From an uncultured Paracoccaceae bacterium (GTDB lineage Bacteria; Pseudomonadota; Alphaproteobacteria; Rhodobacterales; Rhodobacteraceae): a DNA stretch of 64,000 bases. Each line of letters opens with the position of its first letter. Position 1 is the stretch's first letter. Where the stretch lies: NCBI GenBank assembly GCA_947501025.1, contig CANMUM010000008.1:1-64000 (forward strand). The letters run 5' to 3'. The translations under genes and the position numbers were made by a program. A model generated the notes under the pieces. That model ran no database searches and was not told the origin of the DNA. It saw only the letters and a list, made by a program, of their open reading frames with translations. Shown here one piece after another: positions 20,708 through 31,742 of this stretch.

Positions 20708-21437
20708 ACTTGGCTTAAATATTGATCATGTCGCAACCATTCGCAATGCACGCGGCGGATTACTACCCGATCCCGTTCGCGCCGCAGAAATTGCGCAAGC
20801 ATCAGGCGTCGTCGATGGCATTACCGCCCATTTGCGCGAAGATCGCCGCCATATAACAGATCGCGACATCGAACGACTTGTTGAAATGCTGAACATACCA
20901 CTTAATTTTGAGATGGCTGCAACACCCGAGATGCAAGCTATTGCCCTTAAGCACACCCCTCACGCTGTTTGCATCGTTCCTGAAAAACGTGAAGAGCGCA
21001 CAACTGAAGGCGGGCTGGAAGTTGCTCGTGAAGAAAATCAACTCGCTCACTTTATTGCCCCCCTCAAAGAGGCTGGATGCCGCGTTTCTATATTTATTGC
21101 GGCCGATAAACGTCAGATCGAGGCCGCTCATCGTATTGGTGCACCTGTCATTGAAATTCACACAGGCGCATATTGCGATGCGCATGCCGAAGGCCGTTTT
21201 GAAGATCGTGATCGTGAGCTTGCGCGCATACAAGATATGGCCAATTTTGCAAAAAGCCTTGGTCTAGAGGTTCATGCGGGTCATGGGCTAACTTATGATG
21301 ACGTGACGCCAATCGCCGCGATCCCTGAAATAAAAGAGCTCAATATTGGGCATTTTTTGATTGGTGAGAGCATTTTTATTGGACTTGATCATGCTGCCAA
21401 AAAAATGCGCGCCATTATGAATGAGGCCCGTAAATAG
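20700..21437 (+). CDS. pdxJ: Pyridoxine 5'-phosphate synthase
   Basis: The 245-residue enzyme condenses 3-amino-2-oxopropyl phosphate with deoxyxylulose-5-phosphate in vitamin B6 synthesis. The start [19 protein letters not shown] and [14 protein letters not shown] plus [13 protein letters not shown] near the C-terminus are diagnostic. The ATG at 20700 is chosen because GAGGGGGAAAT precedes it and it begins exactly at the conserved N-terminus. It overlaps the RSH stop by eight bases. Confidence 0.96.
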   Translation: MLRLGLNIDHVATIRNARGGLLPDPVRAAEIAQASGVVDGITAHLREDRRHITDRDIERLVEMLNIPLNFEMAATPEMQAIALKHTPHAVCIVPEKREERTTEGGLEVAREENQLAHFIAPLKEAGCRVSIFIAADKRQIEAAHRIGAPVIEIHTGAYCDAHAEGRFEDRDRELARIQDMANFAKSLGLEVHAGHGLTYDDVTPIAAIPEIKELNIGHFLIGESIFIGLDHAAKKMRAIMNEARK

Positions 21438-21543
21438 TTTTTCGTTAACAATATCTTAGCGATAAAAAATGGTATTTATGCCGAGCGCCCTTGACATTCA
21501 TATGCGAAAACGCCCATTTCTGCCACAAGAATAAGGAAATCAA

Positions 21544-24189
21544 ATGGCCGTTGTCGTCGTCGAATCACCCGCAAAAGCGAAAACCATCAATAAATATTTA
21601 GGATCAGATTATACCGTTCTGGCTTCATTTGGCCATGTGCGCGACCTATCTTCAAAAGAAGGATCTGTTGATCCCGATAATGATTTTGAAATGGTTTGGG
21701 AAGTCCCAACGACCAGCTCAAAACACGTAAAAGCAATCACAGATGCCCTTAAAAAAGACAACAAACTGATTCTCGCAACCGACCCTGACCGCGAGGGAGA
21801 AGCGATTTCTTGGCATCTTTATGATGTTTTGACGAAGAAAAAAATTATCAAAGCTGACACTGAGGTTGAGCGGGTTGTGTTCCATTCGATCACAAAAAAC
21901 GCTGTGACCGAAGCAATGGCGCAACCACGACAAATTGATAAACCGCTTGTCGATGCCTATCTTGCGCGCCGCGCTCTGGACTATCTTGTGGGTTATAATC
22001 TGTCGCCATTGCTATGGCGCAAATTGCCGGGTGCGCGCTCTGCCGGGCGTGTGCAATCCGTTGCATTGCGCCTTATTGTCGAGCGCGAAAGTGAGATCGA
22101 TGCATTTTTGCCAACCGAATATTGGAGCATCCAAACTGCTCTTCAATCTCCACGCGGTGATGGATTTGTTGCAAAACTTACGCATCTTGATGGCAAAAAA
22201 CTTACACGCGATAGCATCGCTAATGAAGCCGCGGCCAATGAAGCCGTCAAGAAAATTAAATCTGCACCTATTGTTGTTGCTAATGTTGAGGCGAAACCAC
22301 AAGCGCGATACCCAGCACCTCCCTTTATGACCTCGACACTTCAACAAGAAGCCAGCCGTAAATTTGGCATGGGCGCGCGTCAGACCATGTCCGCAGCTCA
22401 ACGTCTTTATGAAGCTGGTTACATTACTTATATGCGTACGGATGGTATCAATATGGCACCAGAGGCAATCTCGGCGGCGCGCACATATATCAAAACGCAA
22501 ATCGGTGAAGATTATCTTCCCGAGAAGCCAAAATATTATAAGAATAAAGCCAAAAACGCTCAAGAAGCGCACGAGTGCATTCGCCCAACAGATATGTCTG
22601 TTTCACCGAGCAAGGTTGGAGCAAAAGAAGCTGATCAGAAAAAAGTTTATGAGCTGATTTGGAAGCGTGCGATTGCATCTCAAATGAACGAGGCGCGTTT
22701 TGAGCGCACATCAGTTGATCTTGAAACAGAGAACAAATTGGCGACATTGCGCGCAACGGGTCAAGTGCTCTTATTTGATGGGTTTTTGAAACTTTACTTT
22801 GAAGGCCGCGATGATGATGTCGTGGATGATGATGATAAATCACTCCCGCTCATTCGCGAAGATGACACCATAAAACGCGGCGATGTCAAACCTGAGCAGC
22901 ATTTCACTCAACCGCCAGCGCGCTTTTCTGAGGCCAGCCTCATTAAACGCATGGAGGAGCTTGGCATTGGTCGTCCTTCTACATATGCATCAATCGTGAC
23001 TACGATCCAAGATCGTGAATATGTGCGCAAAGAACAAAACCGCATGATCCCTGAAGACAAGGGCAAACTTGTGATTATGTTCCTTGAAAGCTATTTCCCA
23101 CTTTATGTGTCATATGATTTCACAGCTAATCTTGAAGACGATCTTGACCGTGTTTCAAATGGTGATCGTGAGTTCCAAGAGCTTCTTCGCAATTTTTGGA
23201 CTGACTTTAAAATCGCAGTTGATGGCACTGCTGAAATCCGCGTGACCCATGTGATTGATAAGGTCAACGAAATTTTCGGCCCTGCTATCTTTACTGAAAA
23301 AGAAGATGGTTCAAACCCACGAAAATGCCCTCAATGTGATGAAGGCATGATCTCTATTCGTCTCTCCAAGGGCGGTGAAATGTTCATTGGTTGTGGGAAT
23401 TATCCAGAATGCCGCTACACACGCTCCATCACGCAAGGTGAAGGCGAAGACGGCATTGACGGCTCTGATGGCAAGTTTCTTGGCATGGATGGTGAGGACA
23501 AGATTTCACTCCGCCGTGGTCGCTTTGGCCCTTATGTTCAACGTGGTGAAGACGAAAAACCACCGCGCAGCTCTGTGCCTAAAGGAATGGACTTATCAAC
23601 GGTCGACCTTGAAAAGGCACTGGCACTTTTATCTCTTCCGCGCGAAATCGGTGTACATCCTGAAGATGGCGAAAAGATCGAAGCCAGTATTGGTCGATTT
23701 GGTCCTTATGTGAAGCATGGGAAAGTCTATGCCAATATTAAAGACCCTGAAGAAGTGTTCACGATTGGCATCAACCGCGCCATTGATCTTATCGCTGAGA
23801 AAGTTTCTCGCGGCGGAGCGCGCACAGCCGCCAAACCATTAAAGGTCTTGGGCGATCACCCTGATGGTGAGCAAATTGCGCTCTTTGATGGTCGTTATGG
23901 CCCTTATGTCAAATGGCAAAAAATCAATGCAAGCCTACCTAAAACCATGGATGCTGATAGCATTAATTTTGATGATGCGCTTGAGTTGATTAATGCGAAA
24001 GCGGCAAGCAAAGGCAAAAAGAAGCCAGCGAAAAAAGCAGCTGCTAAGAAGAAGCCTGCGGTCAAGAAAACGGCTGCTAAAAAACCTGTCGCCAAAAAGA
24101 CAGCTGCGAAAAAGGCGCCAGCCAAAAGAGCAGCGCCGAAAAAATCTGCTGCTAAAACGGATGGTGATGAGCCTGATCTCATTGAATAA
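21544..24189 (+). CDS. topA: DNA topoisomerase I
   Basis: The 881-residue type IA enzyme relaxes negative supercoils. It has an N-terminal TOPRIM domain (VVVESPAKAKTINKYLG; DPDREGEAI), the catalytic Tyr296 in GYITYMRTDG, and a zinc ribbon CPQCDEG with a second pair in GCGNYPECRY. Three topoisomerase C-terminal repeats follow, each with FGPYV or YGPYV. The last ~60 residues are a Lys/Ala-rich tail rich in AAKK units, common in alphaproteobacterial TopA and likely DNA-binding. A TTGACA at 21491 may be its -35 box. Confidence 0.97.
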   Translation: MAVVVVESPAKAKTINKYLGSDYTVLASFGHVRDLSSKEGSVDPDNDFEMVWEVPTTSSKHVKAITDALKKDNKLILATDPDREGEAISWHLYDVLTKKKIIKADTEVERVVFHSITKNAVTEAMAQPRQIDKPLVDAYLARRALDYLVGYNLSPLLWRKLPGARSAGRVQSVALRLIVERESEIDAFLPTEYWSIQTALQSPRGDGFVAKLTHLDGKKLTRDSIANEAAANEAVKKIKSAPIVVANVEAKPQARYPAPPFMTSTLQQEASRKFGMGARQTMSAAQRLYEAGYITYMRTDGINMAPEAISAARTYIKTQIGEDYLPEKPKYYKNKAKNAQEAHECIRPTDMSVSPSKVGAKEADQKKVYELIWKRAIASQMNEARFERTSVDLETENKLATLRATGQVLLFDGFLKLYFEGRDDDVVDDDDKSLPLIREDDTIKRGDVKPEQHFTQPPARFSEASLIKRMEELGIGRPSTYASIVTTIQDREYVRKEQNRMIPEDKGKLVIMFLESYFPLYVSYDFTANLEDDLDRVSNGDREFQELLRNFWTDFKIAVDGTAEIRVTHVIDKVNEIFGPAIFTEKEDGSNPRKCPQCDEGMISIRLSKGGEMFIGCGNYPECRYTRSITQGEGEDGIDGSDGKFLGMDGEDKISLRRGRFGPYVQRGEDEKPPRSSVPKGMDLSTVDLEKALALLSLPREIGVHPEDGEKIEASIGRFGPYVKHGKVYANIKDPEEVFTIGINRAIDLIAEKVSRGGARTAAKPLKVLGDHPDGEQIALFDGRYGPYVKWQKINASLPKTMDADSINFDDALELINAKAASKGKKKPAKKAAAKKKPAVKKTAAKKPVAKKTAAKKAPAKRAAPKKSAAKTDGDEPDLIE

Positions 24190-24228
24190 TCGTGCAACTC
24201 TCATCGAGAGCATATCAAAGGATATCCA

Positions 24229-26352
24229 ATGAGCAAGCTTCCCTCCCTTAAGCAGATCGAAGAATGGATCACCGAAAATCCTGAGGCATCTTCGCGGCGT
24301 GATATTGCGCGGGCATTTGGCTTAAAATCCAACGACAAAGCTGCCTTGGTTGATTTATTACGCAAGCTAAAAGCCAAAAACTCAACACCGCAAACATCTT
24401 ACCAAGCCGCTGAGATCGTTGAAGTGACGCCTGAAGGCGAAGGCGTTGCTGTTCTTCATAATTCTGAAGAGCTTGTGCGCATACCCAATCTTGGTGCACT
24501 TTTTGGCACGGGTGACGAAGTGCTTCTTCATATTGGTGAGAATGGTGCAAGGGTTGTTCGGAAAATCGACCGAGAACGCCCGACATTTGTCGCTCGTTTT
24601 GAAGATGATCGCGAAGGCGGTAAGCTAGTCACTGTCAACAAAGGCCGCAATCAGGAATACAAAGCCAATACAAGCAAGCATAAGCTTGAAACCGGAGATC
24701 TCGTTGTTGCGGAACTTGTTCCAACTAAAAAAATCCGTAAAAAATTTGCCCGTGAAACAGCGCGCATTATTTCAGTAATTGGGAATATGAAAGATCGCCA
24801 TATTCTTTCGCAGCTCTCGATTGAAGAATATGGATTATCGGATAAATTCTCTGATAAGGTCGAAGCCGAAGCCAAATCTGTTATCCCCGCTGATGTGCCG
24901 CGCGAAGACCTGACGGGATTACCATTCACAACGATTGATCCCCATGATGCACGTGATCATGATGATGCAATTTATGTAGAGCCTTGGGGCGAAGGCTTCC
25001 GTTTATATGTTGCAATTGCAGATGTAGCCGCATTTGTGCGCGAAGGATCCGCGCTTGATGGTGAAGCTCTTGCGCGTGGCAATTCGGTATATTTCCCTGA
25101 TCGTGTTTTGCCCATGTTGCCAGATCATCTCTCAGGCGATCTTTGCTCACTCCATGAAAATGTTGTACGTCCCGTGATTTTTGTGGCTATGGATATTAAC
25201 AAACACGGCCGCAAAATGGAGCATCGTTTTGGGCGTGGAAATATTTCATCGCGTGCCTCTCTAGCTTACGAAACCGCTCAAGCAATCGAAGATGGGGAAT
25301 ACACAGGACAAAGCCGAGAAATTCAAGATCAAATAAAACTCTTATTTAAATGCTACCGCGCTATGGCCAAAGCCACACTTGCCCGTGGTTCCCTCCATCT
25401 TGATTTGCCCGAACGCAAAATTGAACTTGGCGAAGATGGGCAGATCAAAAACATCGGACAACGTGATCGCCTTGACGCCCATAAGCTCGTTGAAGAAGCG
25501 ATGGTCATGGCGAATGTGGCGGCAGCACAAAGTCTTGAAGCGCAAAAAACAGCTCTGCTTTACCGCATCCACGAAGATCCAAAACCTGAGAAGGCAGAAG
25601 CGCTCCGATTAATCGCGAAGGCCGCAGGATATAAAATCAGCCGCGGCGATGGTATCTCAAGTCAAGCCATCAACGCACTTCTTGATCACGCGGCCAAATA
25701 TGACAATTCCGAAGCCATATCGATGCAAGTTCTTCGCTCGCTTCGCCAAGCGCAATACTCGCCACAAAATCTGGGACATTTTGGTTTGGCCTTGAAGCGA
25801 TATGCCCATTTCACATCTCCCATCCGCCGCTATGCTGATCTTGTTGTGCACCGCGCGCTTGTTGCCGCTTTCGATCTTGGGGAAGATGGCCATGTCTATG
25901 ATGACCAGCAACTTGATGAGATTGCAGGACATATTTCAAGCACCGAGCGCACCGCCATGCAAGCCGAGCGTGATACCAATGACCGCTATGTCGCCCAGTT
26001 TTTGCAAAGCCATCTTGATAAAGAACTCGAAGGGCGTATTTCAGGTGTCTCCAAATTTGGCTTCTTTGTAACGCTTAATGAAACCCATGCTGACGGGTTT
26101 GTGCCATTGCGTCTTCTTGGTGATGATCAATATTTTCTTGATCGTGCGAAAGACATTATTCGCGGCAAGCGCACGGGTCGTGTCTTTAAAATCGGGCAAG
26201 AAGTGCTGGTGAAAATCTTTGAAACCAATGCGCTTTCTGGTGGTATCGAAATGACAATGCTCGCCCATGAGGGCAAACCAATGGACACACGTTCACCACG
26301 AAAGAAGTTCTCGCGATCAAAGAAAAAGAAGTTCAAAGGCAAAAAGAAATAA
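24229..26352 (+). CDS. rnr: Ribonuclease R
   Basis: The 707-residue 3'-5' exoribonuclease digests structured RNA. It has an N-terminal winged helix (SSRRDIARAFGLKSNDKAAL), cold-shock-type OB domains, an RNB catalytic domain with DPHDARDHDDAIY at about residue 237, an S1 domain (LEGRISGVSKFGFFVTL) and a basic Lys-rich tail. It starts 39 bases after topA and is probably cotranscribed with it. It converges with the pseudouridine synthase gene. Confidence 0.95.
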   Translation: MSKLPSLKQIEEWITENPEASSRRDIARAFGLKSNDKAALVDLLRKLKAKNSTPQTSYQAAEIVEVTPEGEGVAVLHNSEELVRIPNLGALFGTGDEVLLHIGENGARVVRKIDRERPTFVARFEDDREGGKLVTVNKGRNQEYKANTSKHKLETGDLVVAELVPTKKIRKKFARETARIISVIGNMKDRHILSQLSIEEYGLSDKFSDKVEAEAKSVIPADVPREDLTGLPFTTIDPHDARDHDDAIYVEPWGEGFRLYVAIADVAAFVREGSALDGEALARGNSVYFPDRVLPMLPDHLSGDLCSLHENVVRPVIFVAMDINKHGRKMEHRFGRGNISSRASLAYETAQAIEDGEYTGQSREIQDQIKLLFKCYRAMAKATLARGSLHLDLPERKIELGEDGQIKNIGQRDRLDAHKLVEEAMVMANVAAAQSLEAQKTALLYRIHEDPKPEKAEALRLIAKAAGYKISRGDGISSQAINALLDHAAKYDNSEAISMQVLRSLRQAQYSPQNLGHFGLALKRYAHFTSPIRRYADLVVHRALVAAFDLGEDGHVYDDQQLDEIAGHISSTERTAMQAERDTNDRYVAQFLQSHLDKELEGRISGVSKFGFFVTLNETHADGFVPLRLLGDDQYFLDRAKDIIRGKRTGRVFKIGQEVLVKIFETNALSGGIEMTMLAHEGKPMDTRSPRKKFSRSKKKKFKGKKK

Positions 26353-26361
26353 TACTTTATT

Positions 26362-27381
26362 TTAGCTCAGCAAGTTTTGAACGCGCGCAAAGCTATCTGG
26401 CGGCTCAGAAGCAAAACGAACCTCTTCACCTGTTCGTGGATGAATGAAACCAAGCTCGGCAGCGTGTAAAGCTTGGCCATCAAGAGTATCGATCGCATCT
26501 TTGAGTTCGGCATCAATATTGTTTGAGAGATGGCGCGCGCCTTTTCCGTATAATGGATCACCCAAAAGTGGATGGCCGATATGGGTCATATGAACGCGAA
26601 TCTGGTGCGTACGTCCCGTCTCCAAACGACATTCCACGAGCGCTATTGTTTCGCTGGCATCAGGTTTTATTGGGCGTATATAAGTCACGGCACGTTTGCC
26701 ATCTTCAACCACCGCCATGCGCAAACGATCATGGGGATGGCGATACAAAGGCAGATCAACTTTGATGTCACCACCTTGCGCACTAACGCCCTTCATGCCC
26801 ATCACTTTTGCGCTCCCAAGACTAGGCACCCCAAAACATATTGCGCGGTAAACACGATGAATACTATGAGCGCGAAACTGCAATCCCAGACCTTCATGTG
26901 TATGGTCATTTTTCGCAACAACGAGCAATCCAGAGGTTTGCTTATCTATGCGATGCACAATACCAGGGCGCTCAACCCCACCAATACCCGACAGGCTTTC
27001 GCCACAATGATATAAAAGCGCATTGACCAAAGTCCCATCATCAGCACCGCGCGCTGGATGCACAACCATTCCTGATGGCTTATTCACAATAATCAAATCA
27101 TCATCTTCAAAAACGATATCAAGTGGAATATTTTGAGCCATTGTTTCGAGTGCACGGCTGGCAGGCACGTCTATGCGGTAGCGCTCCGATGGTTCAACCT
27201 TGTGCTTGCTGTTTTTTATTGCGCCTTTGCCCTCTAGAAAAACCGCACCAGATTGAATAAGCTCTTGGAGTCGTGAACGTGAAAGTGTAACCCCATCAGG
27301 CATCAAACTTGATAGAACTTTATCGGCGCGATCATAAACACCTGCGGGAATTTCAATTTCTATAGAATGGGCTTCTGACAT
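26362..27381 (-). CDS. RluA-family 23S rRNA pseudouridine synthase (RluD-like)
   Basis: The 339-residue enzyme has an N-terminal S4 RNA-binding domain (LSRSRLQELIQSGAVFLEG) and a RluA-type catalytic domain with Asp146 in GIVHRIDKQTSGLLVVAKND. HQIRVHMTHIGHPLLGDPLYG is the C-terminal signature. The S4-containing form usually modifies helix 69 of 23S rRNA (U1911/1915/1917), but that specificity is inferred from family. It is divergent from the next gene with only four bases between. Confidence 0.92.
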   Translation of the reverse strand: MSEAHSIEIEIPAGVYDRADKVLSSLMPDGVTLSRSRLQELIQSGAVFLEGKGAIKNSKHKVEPSERYRIDVPASRALETMAQNIPLDIVFEDDDLIIVNKPSGMVVHPARGADDGTLVNALLYHCGESLSGIGGVERPGIVHRIDKQTSGLLVVAKNDHTHEGLGLQFRAHSIHRVYRAICFGVPSLGSAKVMGMKGVSAQGGDIKVDLPLYRHPHDRLRMAVVEDGKRAVTYIRPIKPDASETIALVECRLETGRTHQIRVHMTHIGHPLLGDPLYGKGARHLSNNIDAELKDAIDTLDGQALHAAELGFIHPRTGEEVRFASEPPDSFARVQNLLS

Positions 27382-27385
27382 AAAT

Positions 27386-27709
27386 ATGACTTATCCAAAC
27401 ACGCAAGAAAGCACAATGGAGCAAGAGCTTCCGCAGCCCGCATGGTTAAAAATACTGCGTTATTTGGTGTTCGGGTTAATCATTGTGTCCATATTGGCGA
27501 TGTTGACGGTCATATGGGCCGCATTTCAAATCACCAGCAAAACATCCACTATTGAATTGCCGACATCAATCACCCTGCCCAACGGTGATGCTCCAGTTTC
27601 CATCACAACGCTAAGTAATGGTGATTACATTATTGTGCATTCTTCAGGAGAAATGATTACGATGTTTGGTGCAGATGGTGAGATCAAAAGCAAGGCCCAA
27701 TTCGAATGA
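27386..27709 (+). CDS. Small single-pass membrane protein, DUF6476-like
   Basis: A 107-residue protein with one transmembrane helix (LVFGLIIVSILAMLTVIWAAF, about residues 32-52). Its predicted periplasmic beta domain has LPNGDAPVSITTLSNGDYIIV. Size, position before dnaG and pattern fit the alphaproteobacterial DUF6476 family of unknown function. The ATG at 27386 has no ribosome site and the true start may be 27416 (97 residues, beginning MEQELPQPAW). It overlaps dnaG by four bases. Confidence 0.7.
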   Translation: MTYPNTQESTMEQELPQPAWLKILRYLVFGLIIVSILAMLTVIWAAFQITSKTSTIELPTSITLPNGDAPVSITTLSNGDYIIVHSSGEMITMFGADGEIKSKAQFE

Positions 27710-29598
27710 GTGTGACTCCCGCCTTTTTGGATGAACTCCGTGCTCGCGTGCCCATCTCCGACTTGATTGGTAGATTTGTCACTTGGGATCAGAAAAAATC
27801 GCAGCCCGCCAAGGGTGACTATTGGGCGCCTTGTCCATTTCACAGTGAAAAAACGGCAAGCTTTCATGCAGATGATCGCAAAGGTTTTTATTATTGCTTT
27901 GGCTGCCATGAAAAAGGCGATGCGATTAATTTTCTCAAAACAAAAGCCAATATGGAATTCATGGATGCGGTGCGAGAACTTGCCTCAATGGCGGGTATGC
28001 CCATGCCCGAATATTCACCACAGGCCCGCGAAAAAGCCGATAGCAATGCACGGCTTGTGGATATGCATGAAAAAGCCGCGCAGTTTTTTGCGCTGAACTT
28101 GGCAAGTGCGGCAGGCACTCAAGCCCGCGAGTATCTAAGCGCCCAGCGTCAATTGAGCGCCAAAACCGTTTCTGAATTTGGTGTCGGATTTATCCAAAAC
28201 GCCCGTGATGCGCTCACCATTCATCTGCGTGAAAAAGGCTTTACCGATGAAGAATTGGTCACAGGTGGGCTTTCGCTTACACCCGATGATGGCGGCGCCA
28301 TTTTTGACCGTTTCCGCAACCGCATTATGTTTCCCATCAAAGATGGGCGCGGACGCGTTGTGGCCTTTGGTGGGCGGGCGATGGATCCTGCAGCGCGCGC
28401 TAAATATCTCAATTCAGCCGAGAGCCCGATTTTTCACAAAGGTCGCCAACTCTACAATCTTCACCAAGCTCGCAACCATGTGAAAGACGATAAGCATCTG
28501 ATTATTGCCGAGGGCTATATGGACGTTGTCGCAATTGCACAAGCAGGATTTGAGCACAGCATCGCACCAATGGGGACAGCCATTACTGATGAACAGCTAG
28601 ATCTCGTTTGGCGCATTGACCAAATGCCTGTTGTTGCGCTCGATGGTGATCAAGCAGGTCAGCGCGCCGCATTGCGGTTATGTGATCTTGCATTGCCGAA
28701 AATTGGCCCTGGCAAGTCTTTGCGATTTGCAATTATGCCAGCAGGTCTTGATCCAGACGATCTTATCAAAGAAAAAGGCGCGGCAGGTTTTGCGGAGCTG
28801 ATCGCAAGCGCGAAACCCATGGTGGAAATGCTCTGGAAACAAGCGCTTGGCGATACGCCGCTCGACACACCTGAGGCGCGCTCTGATTTTGATAAGCGTT
28901 TGCGCGTAATTTTGGGCAAAATTCCTGATGCCAATTTGCGCGAACATTATAAATCTGATTTTTCAAACCGCAGACGTGATCTATGGAAGCCTGCGCCCAG
29001 CGTAACCTATTCATCTGCTGGCAAGGGCGCATTCAAGAAAAAATCAGTCACAACCAATTCCAAGCTCACCGCCCTTCTTTCCAAGCAAGGCTATGAAAAC
29101 GACCTCAAAACGGCATTGGTATTAAAAACGGTATTATCTCATCCAAGCATCGCAGGAGATTTTATTGATGAAATCTCCGCGCTGAAATGCCTTGATCCTC
29201 AACTTGATGCACTGCGCCGTGAAATTGTTATTGGCTATGGTGATGTGCAAATCATCGAAAATATTGCATTAACGCCTAAAGTCGATTGTCTCAAACAATT
29301 CTCAACCCTTGATGCGCTTTCCATGACAAAAGCGAAAACACCCGACCGTGATGCCGCAAATGCATTGCGGGCGGAATTGATGCGGCAGGCGCAGAATCAA
29401 TCGCTTGAAAATGAAATTGAACAAATTATGGGGGAAATCCGCATTAACGGAGCGAGCGAAGCGTTAAACAATCGTTTATCAGAAGCCATTAGTTTGCGGG
29501 AAAAACAGAAGAAGGATGGACAAGCGAATCAAATAGAAAGTGATGATAGTGCGAGTTTCCTTCGTCAGTTCCTTGAATCCGAGAGCTGGCGCAAGTAA
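27706..29598 (+). CDS. dnaG: DNA primase
   Basis: The 630-residue replicative primase has an N-terminal CHC2 zinc ribbon (Cys43, His46, Cys64, Cys67 in PCPFHSEKT and YYCFGCHEKGD). A TOPRIM core follows (IIAEGYMDVVAIAQAG; VALDGDQAGQRA) and then a C-terminal DnaB-interacting helical region. It overlaps the small membrane gene by four bases and precedes rpoD, the macromolecular synthesis order conserved in many proteobacteria. Confidence 0.96.
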   Translation: MSVTPAFLDELRARVPISDLIGRFVTWDQKKSQPAKGDYWAPCPFHSEKTASFHADDRKGFYYCFGCHEKGDAINFLKTKANMEFMDAVRELASMAGMPMPEYSPQAREKADSNARLVDMHEKAAQFFALNLASAAGTQAREYLSAQRQLSAKTVSEFGVGFIQNARDALTIHLREKGFTDEELVTGGLSLTPDDGGAIFDRFRNRIMFPIKDGRGRVVAFGGRAMDPAARAKYLNSAESPIFHKGRQLYNLHQARNHVKDDKHLIIAEGYMDVVAIAQAGFEHSIAPMGTAITDEQLDLVWRIDQMPVVALDGDQAGQRAALRLCDLALPKIGPGKSLRFAIMPAGLDPDDLIKEKGAAGFAELIASAKPMVEMLWKQALGDTPLDTPEARSDFDKRLRVILGKIPDANLREHYKSDFSNRRRDLWKPAPSVTYSSAGKGAFKKKSVTTNSKLTALLSKQGYENDLKTALVLKTVLSHPSIAGDFIDEISALKCLDPQLDALRREIVIGYGDVQIIENIALTPKVDCLKQFSTLDALSMTKAKTPDRDAANALRAELMRQAQNQSLENEIEQIMGEIRINGASEALNNRLSEAISLREKQKKDGQANQIESDDSASFLRQFLESESWRK

Positions 29599-29713
29599 AA
29601 GGATAAAAATAGTTGGTTTACCCTTGCGAATCAGTGATTCGCACCCAACATAGAGAATGAACGCAGGTGATTCGTTTCCATTCAAGGGAACCCAGAGGAA
29701 TATAAGGAAGATA

Positions 29714-31711
29714 ATGTCCGATAAATCCAACGAAAACGATCAAAACGACATGGGCGCTTTGGATATGAGCCAAGGTGCGGTCAAAAAGATGATCGCTGCG
29801 GCAAAAGCCCGCGGTTATGTGACGCTTGATGAAATTAATGAAATTCTGCCTTCTGGCGAAGTGAGTTCAGATCAGCTTGAAGATGTGATGTCGATCCTAT
29901 CTGAAATGGGTATCAATGTTGTCGAGAATGATGACGACATGGACGAAAGCCAAGATGAAGACGACAGCGCATCATTTGGCGCAGAAGAAAGCGCCTCGCG
30001 CGCGCTTGTGGCAACGGGTTCTGGCGGTGAAGCTCTTGATCGCACTGATGATCCCGTTCGTATGTATCTTCGGGAAATGGGTTCGGTGGAACTTTTGTCT
30101 CGTGAAGGTGAGATCGCCATTGCGAAACGTATTGAGGCTGGCCGCAATACGATGATTTCTGGGCTTTGCGAAAGCCCCCTCACATTCCAAGCGATTACGA
30201 TTTGGCGCGATGAGCTTCTCACTGACGAGATTATGCTGCGCGATATTATCGATCTGGAGACAAGTTTTGACGAAACGCTTGTGTCAGATGAAGAAGTCGC
30301 TGGGATGATGAGTGTTTCTGAGGCTGCTGAAGCGAAAGCTAAAGAAGCCAAGGAAAGTGCTGCACCTGCAAAAGATCCCGAAACCGATGCCGATGGCAAT
30401 CCAATCGTTGATGAAGACGATGATGATGACGAGCAGGCAAATCTTTCCCATGCAGCAATGGAAACATCGCTAAAGCCACGCATTCTTGCCACATTGAATA
30501 AAATCGCATCCATGTATAGCGATCTTGCCGATATGCAAGATGACCGTATGGCTGCCACTGTTTCTCGCAAAGAAGTGTTCACGACCACACAAGAGATCGA
30601 TTATCAAAAGCTTCGCAATCAAATCGTTGTTTTGGTGGATGGTTTGCATCTTCACAATAACCGTATCGAAGCTTTGATGGATCAGCTTTATGGCATCAAC
30701 CGCCGTATGATGAGCATTGATAGCTCGATGGTGAAACTTGCTGATCAAGCGCGGATCAACCGTCAAGAATTTGTTGAATCCTATAAAGGCAACGAACTTG
30801 AAGCCAACTGGCTCAAAGAGGCATCGAATCGCAAAACGCGTGGCTGGAAAGAGCTTTCAGAAAAATTTGGTCCACAGGTTGACGCTTTGCGCGAAGAGAT
30901 GAGCGCCATCGGATCATATGTAGGCATTGATATTTCAGAGTTCCGCCGCATCGTATCCCAAGTTCAAAAAGGTGAAAAAGAAGCCCGCCAAGCCAAGAAA
31001 GAAATGGTTGAAGCCAATTTGCGTCTCGTTATTTCGATCGCGAAAAAATACACAAACCGCGGCTTGCAGTTCTTGGATCTCATTCAAGAAGGTAATATCG
31101 GCTTGATGAAAGCGGTTGATAAATTTGAATATCGCCGTGGTTATAAATTCTCGACATATGCAACCTGGTGGATCCGCCAAGCGATTACGCGCTCTATTGC
31201 GGATCAAGCCCGCACAATCCGTATTCCTGTGCATATGATCGAAACGATCAACAAGCTTGTGCGCACATCACGTCAAATCTTGCACGAAATTGGTCGCGAG
31301 CCAACGCCAGAAGAATTGGCTGCGAAACTTCAAATGCCACTTGAAAAAGTGCGCAAGGTCATGAAGATCGCAAAAGAGCCAATTTCTCTTGAAACGCCCA
31401 TTGGTGATGAAGAAGATAGTCAGCTCGGTGATTTCATTGAAGACAAAAACGCGATTTTGCCGCTTGATAATGCGATCCAAAGTAACCTCAAGGAAACGAC
31501 AACGCGCGTGCTTGCATCGCTTACTCCGCGTGAAGAACGTGTATTGCGTATGCGCTTTGGCATTGGTGTGAATACAGATCACACTCTCGAAGAAGTTGGT
31601 CAACAATTCAACGTCACACGCGAACGCATTCGTCAAATTGAGGCGAAGGCACTCCGCAAGCTCAAACATCCAAGCCGTTCACGCAAGCTGCGTAGTTTCT
31701 TAGATCAATAA
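29714..31711 (+). CDS. rpoD: RNA polymerase primary sigma factor (sigma-70)
   Basis: The 665-residue housekeeping sigma factor contains region 1.1 ([23 protein letters not shown]), 1.2 ([21 protein letters not shown]), a large acidic non-conserved insert (about residues 200-270), 2.x ([40 protein letters not shown]), 3 and 4.2 ([28 protein letters not shown]). The start at 29714 is chosen for the AAGGAAG seven bases upstream; a longer frame from 29657 adds non-conserved residues. Confidence 0.97.
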   Translation: MSDKSNENDQNDMGALDMSQGAVKKMIAAAKARGYVTLDEINEILPSGEVSSDQLEDVMSILSEMGINVVENDDDMDESQDEDDSASFGAEESASRALVATGSGGEALDRTDDPVRMYLREMGSVELLSREGEIAIAKRIEAGRNTMISGLCESPLTFQAITIWRDELLTDEIMLRDIIDLETSFDETLVSDEEVAGMMSVSEAAEAKAKEAKESAAPAKDPETDADGNPIVDEDDDDDEQANLSHAAMETSLKPRILATLNKIASMYSDLADMQDDRMAATVSRKEVFTTTQEIDYQKLRNQIVVLVDGLHLHNNRIEALMDQLYGINRRMMSIDSSMVKLADQARINRQEFVESYKGNELEANWLKEASNRKTRGWKELSEKFGPQVDALREEMSAIGSYVGIDISEFRRIVSQVQKGEKEARQAKKEMVEANLRLVISIAKKYTNRGLQFLDLIQEGNIGLMKAVDKFEYRRGYKFSTYATWWIRQAITRSIADQARTIRIPVHMIETINKLVRTSRQILHEIGREPTPEELAAKLQMPLEKVRKVMKIAKEPISLETPIGDEEDSQLGDFIEDKNAILPLDNAIQSNLKETTTRVLASLTPREERVLRMRFGIGVNTDHTLEEVGQQFNVTRERIRQIEAKALRKLKHPSRSRKLRSFLDQ

Positions 31712-31742
31712 ATTTTAAAAACGAATTCGGGAAATTAATATT

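Noticed and set aside
22012-22572. A 186-codon minus-strand frame inside topA
   Set aside because: Antisense to conserved topoisomerase coding sequence, with no start signal.
29872-30588. A 238-codon minus-strand frame inside rpoD
   Set aside because: Serine/arginine-rich shadow of the sigma factor's acidic region; rpoD is unambiguous.
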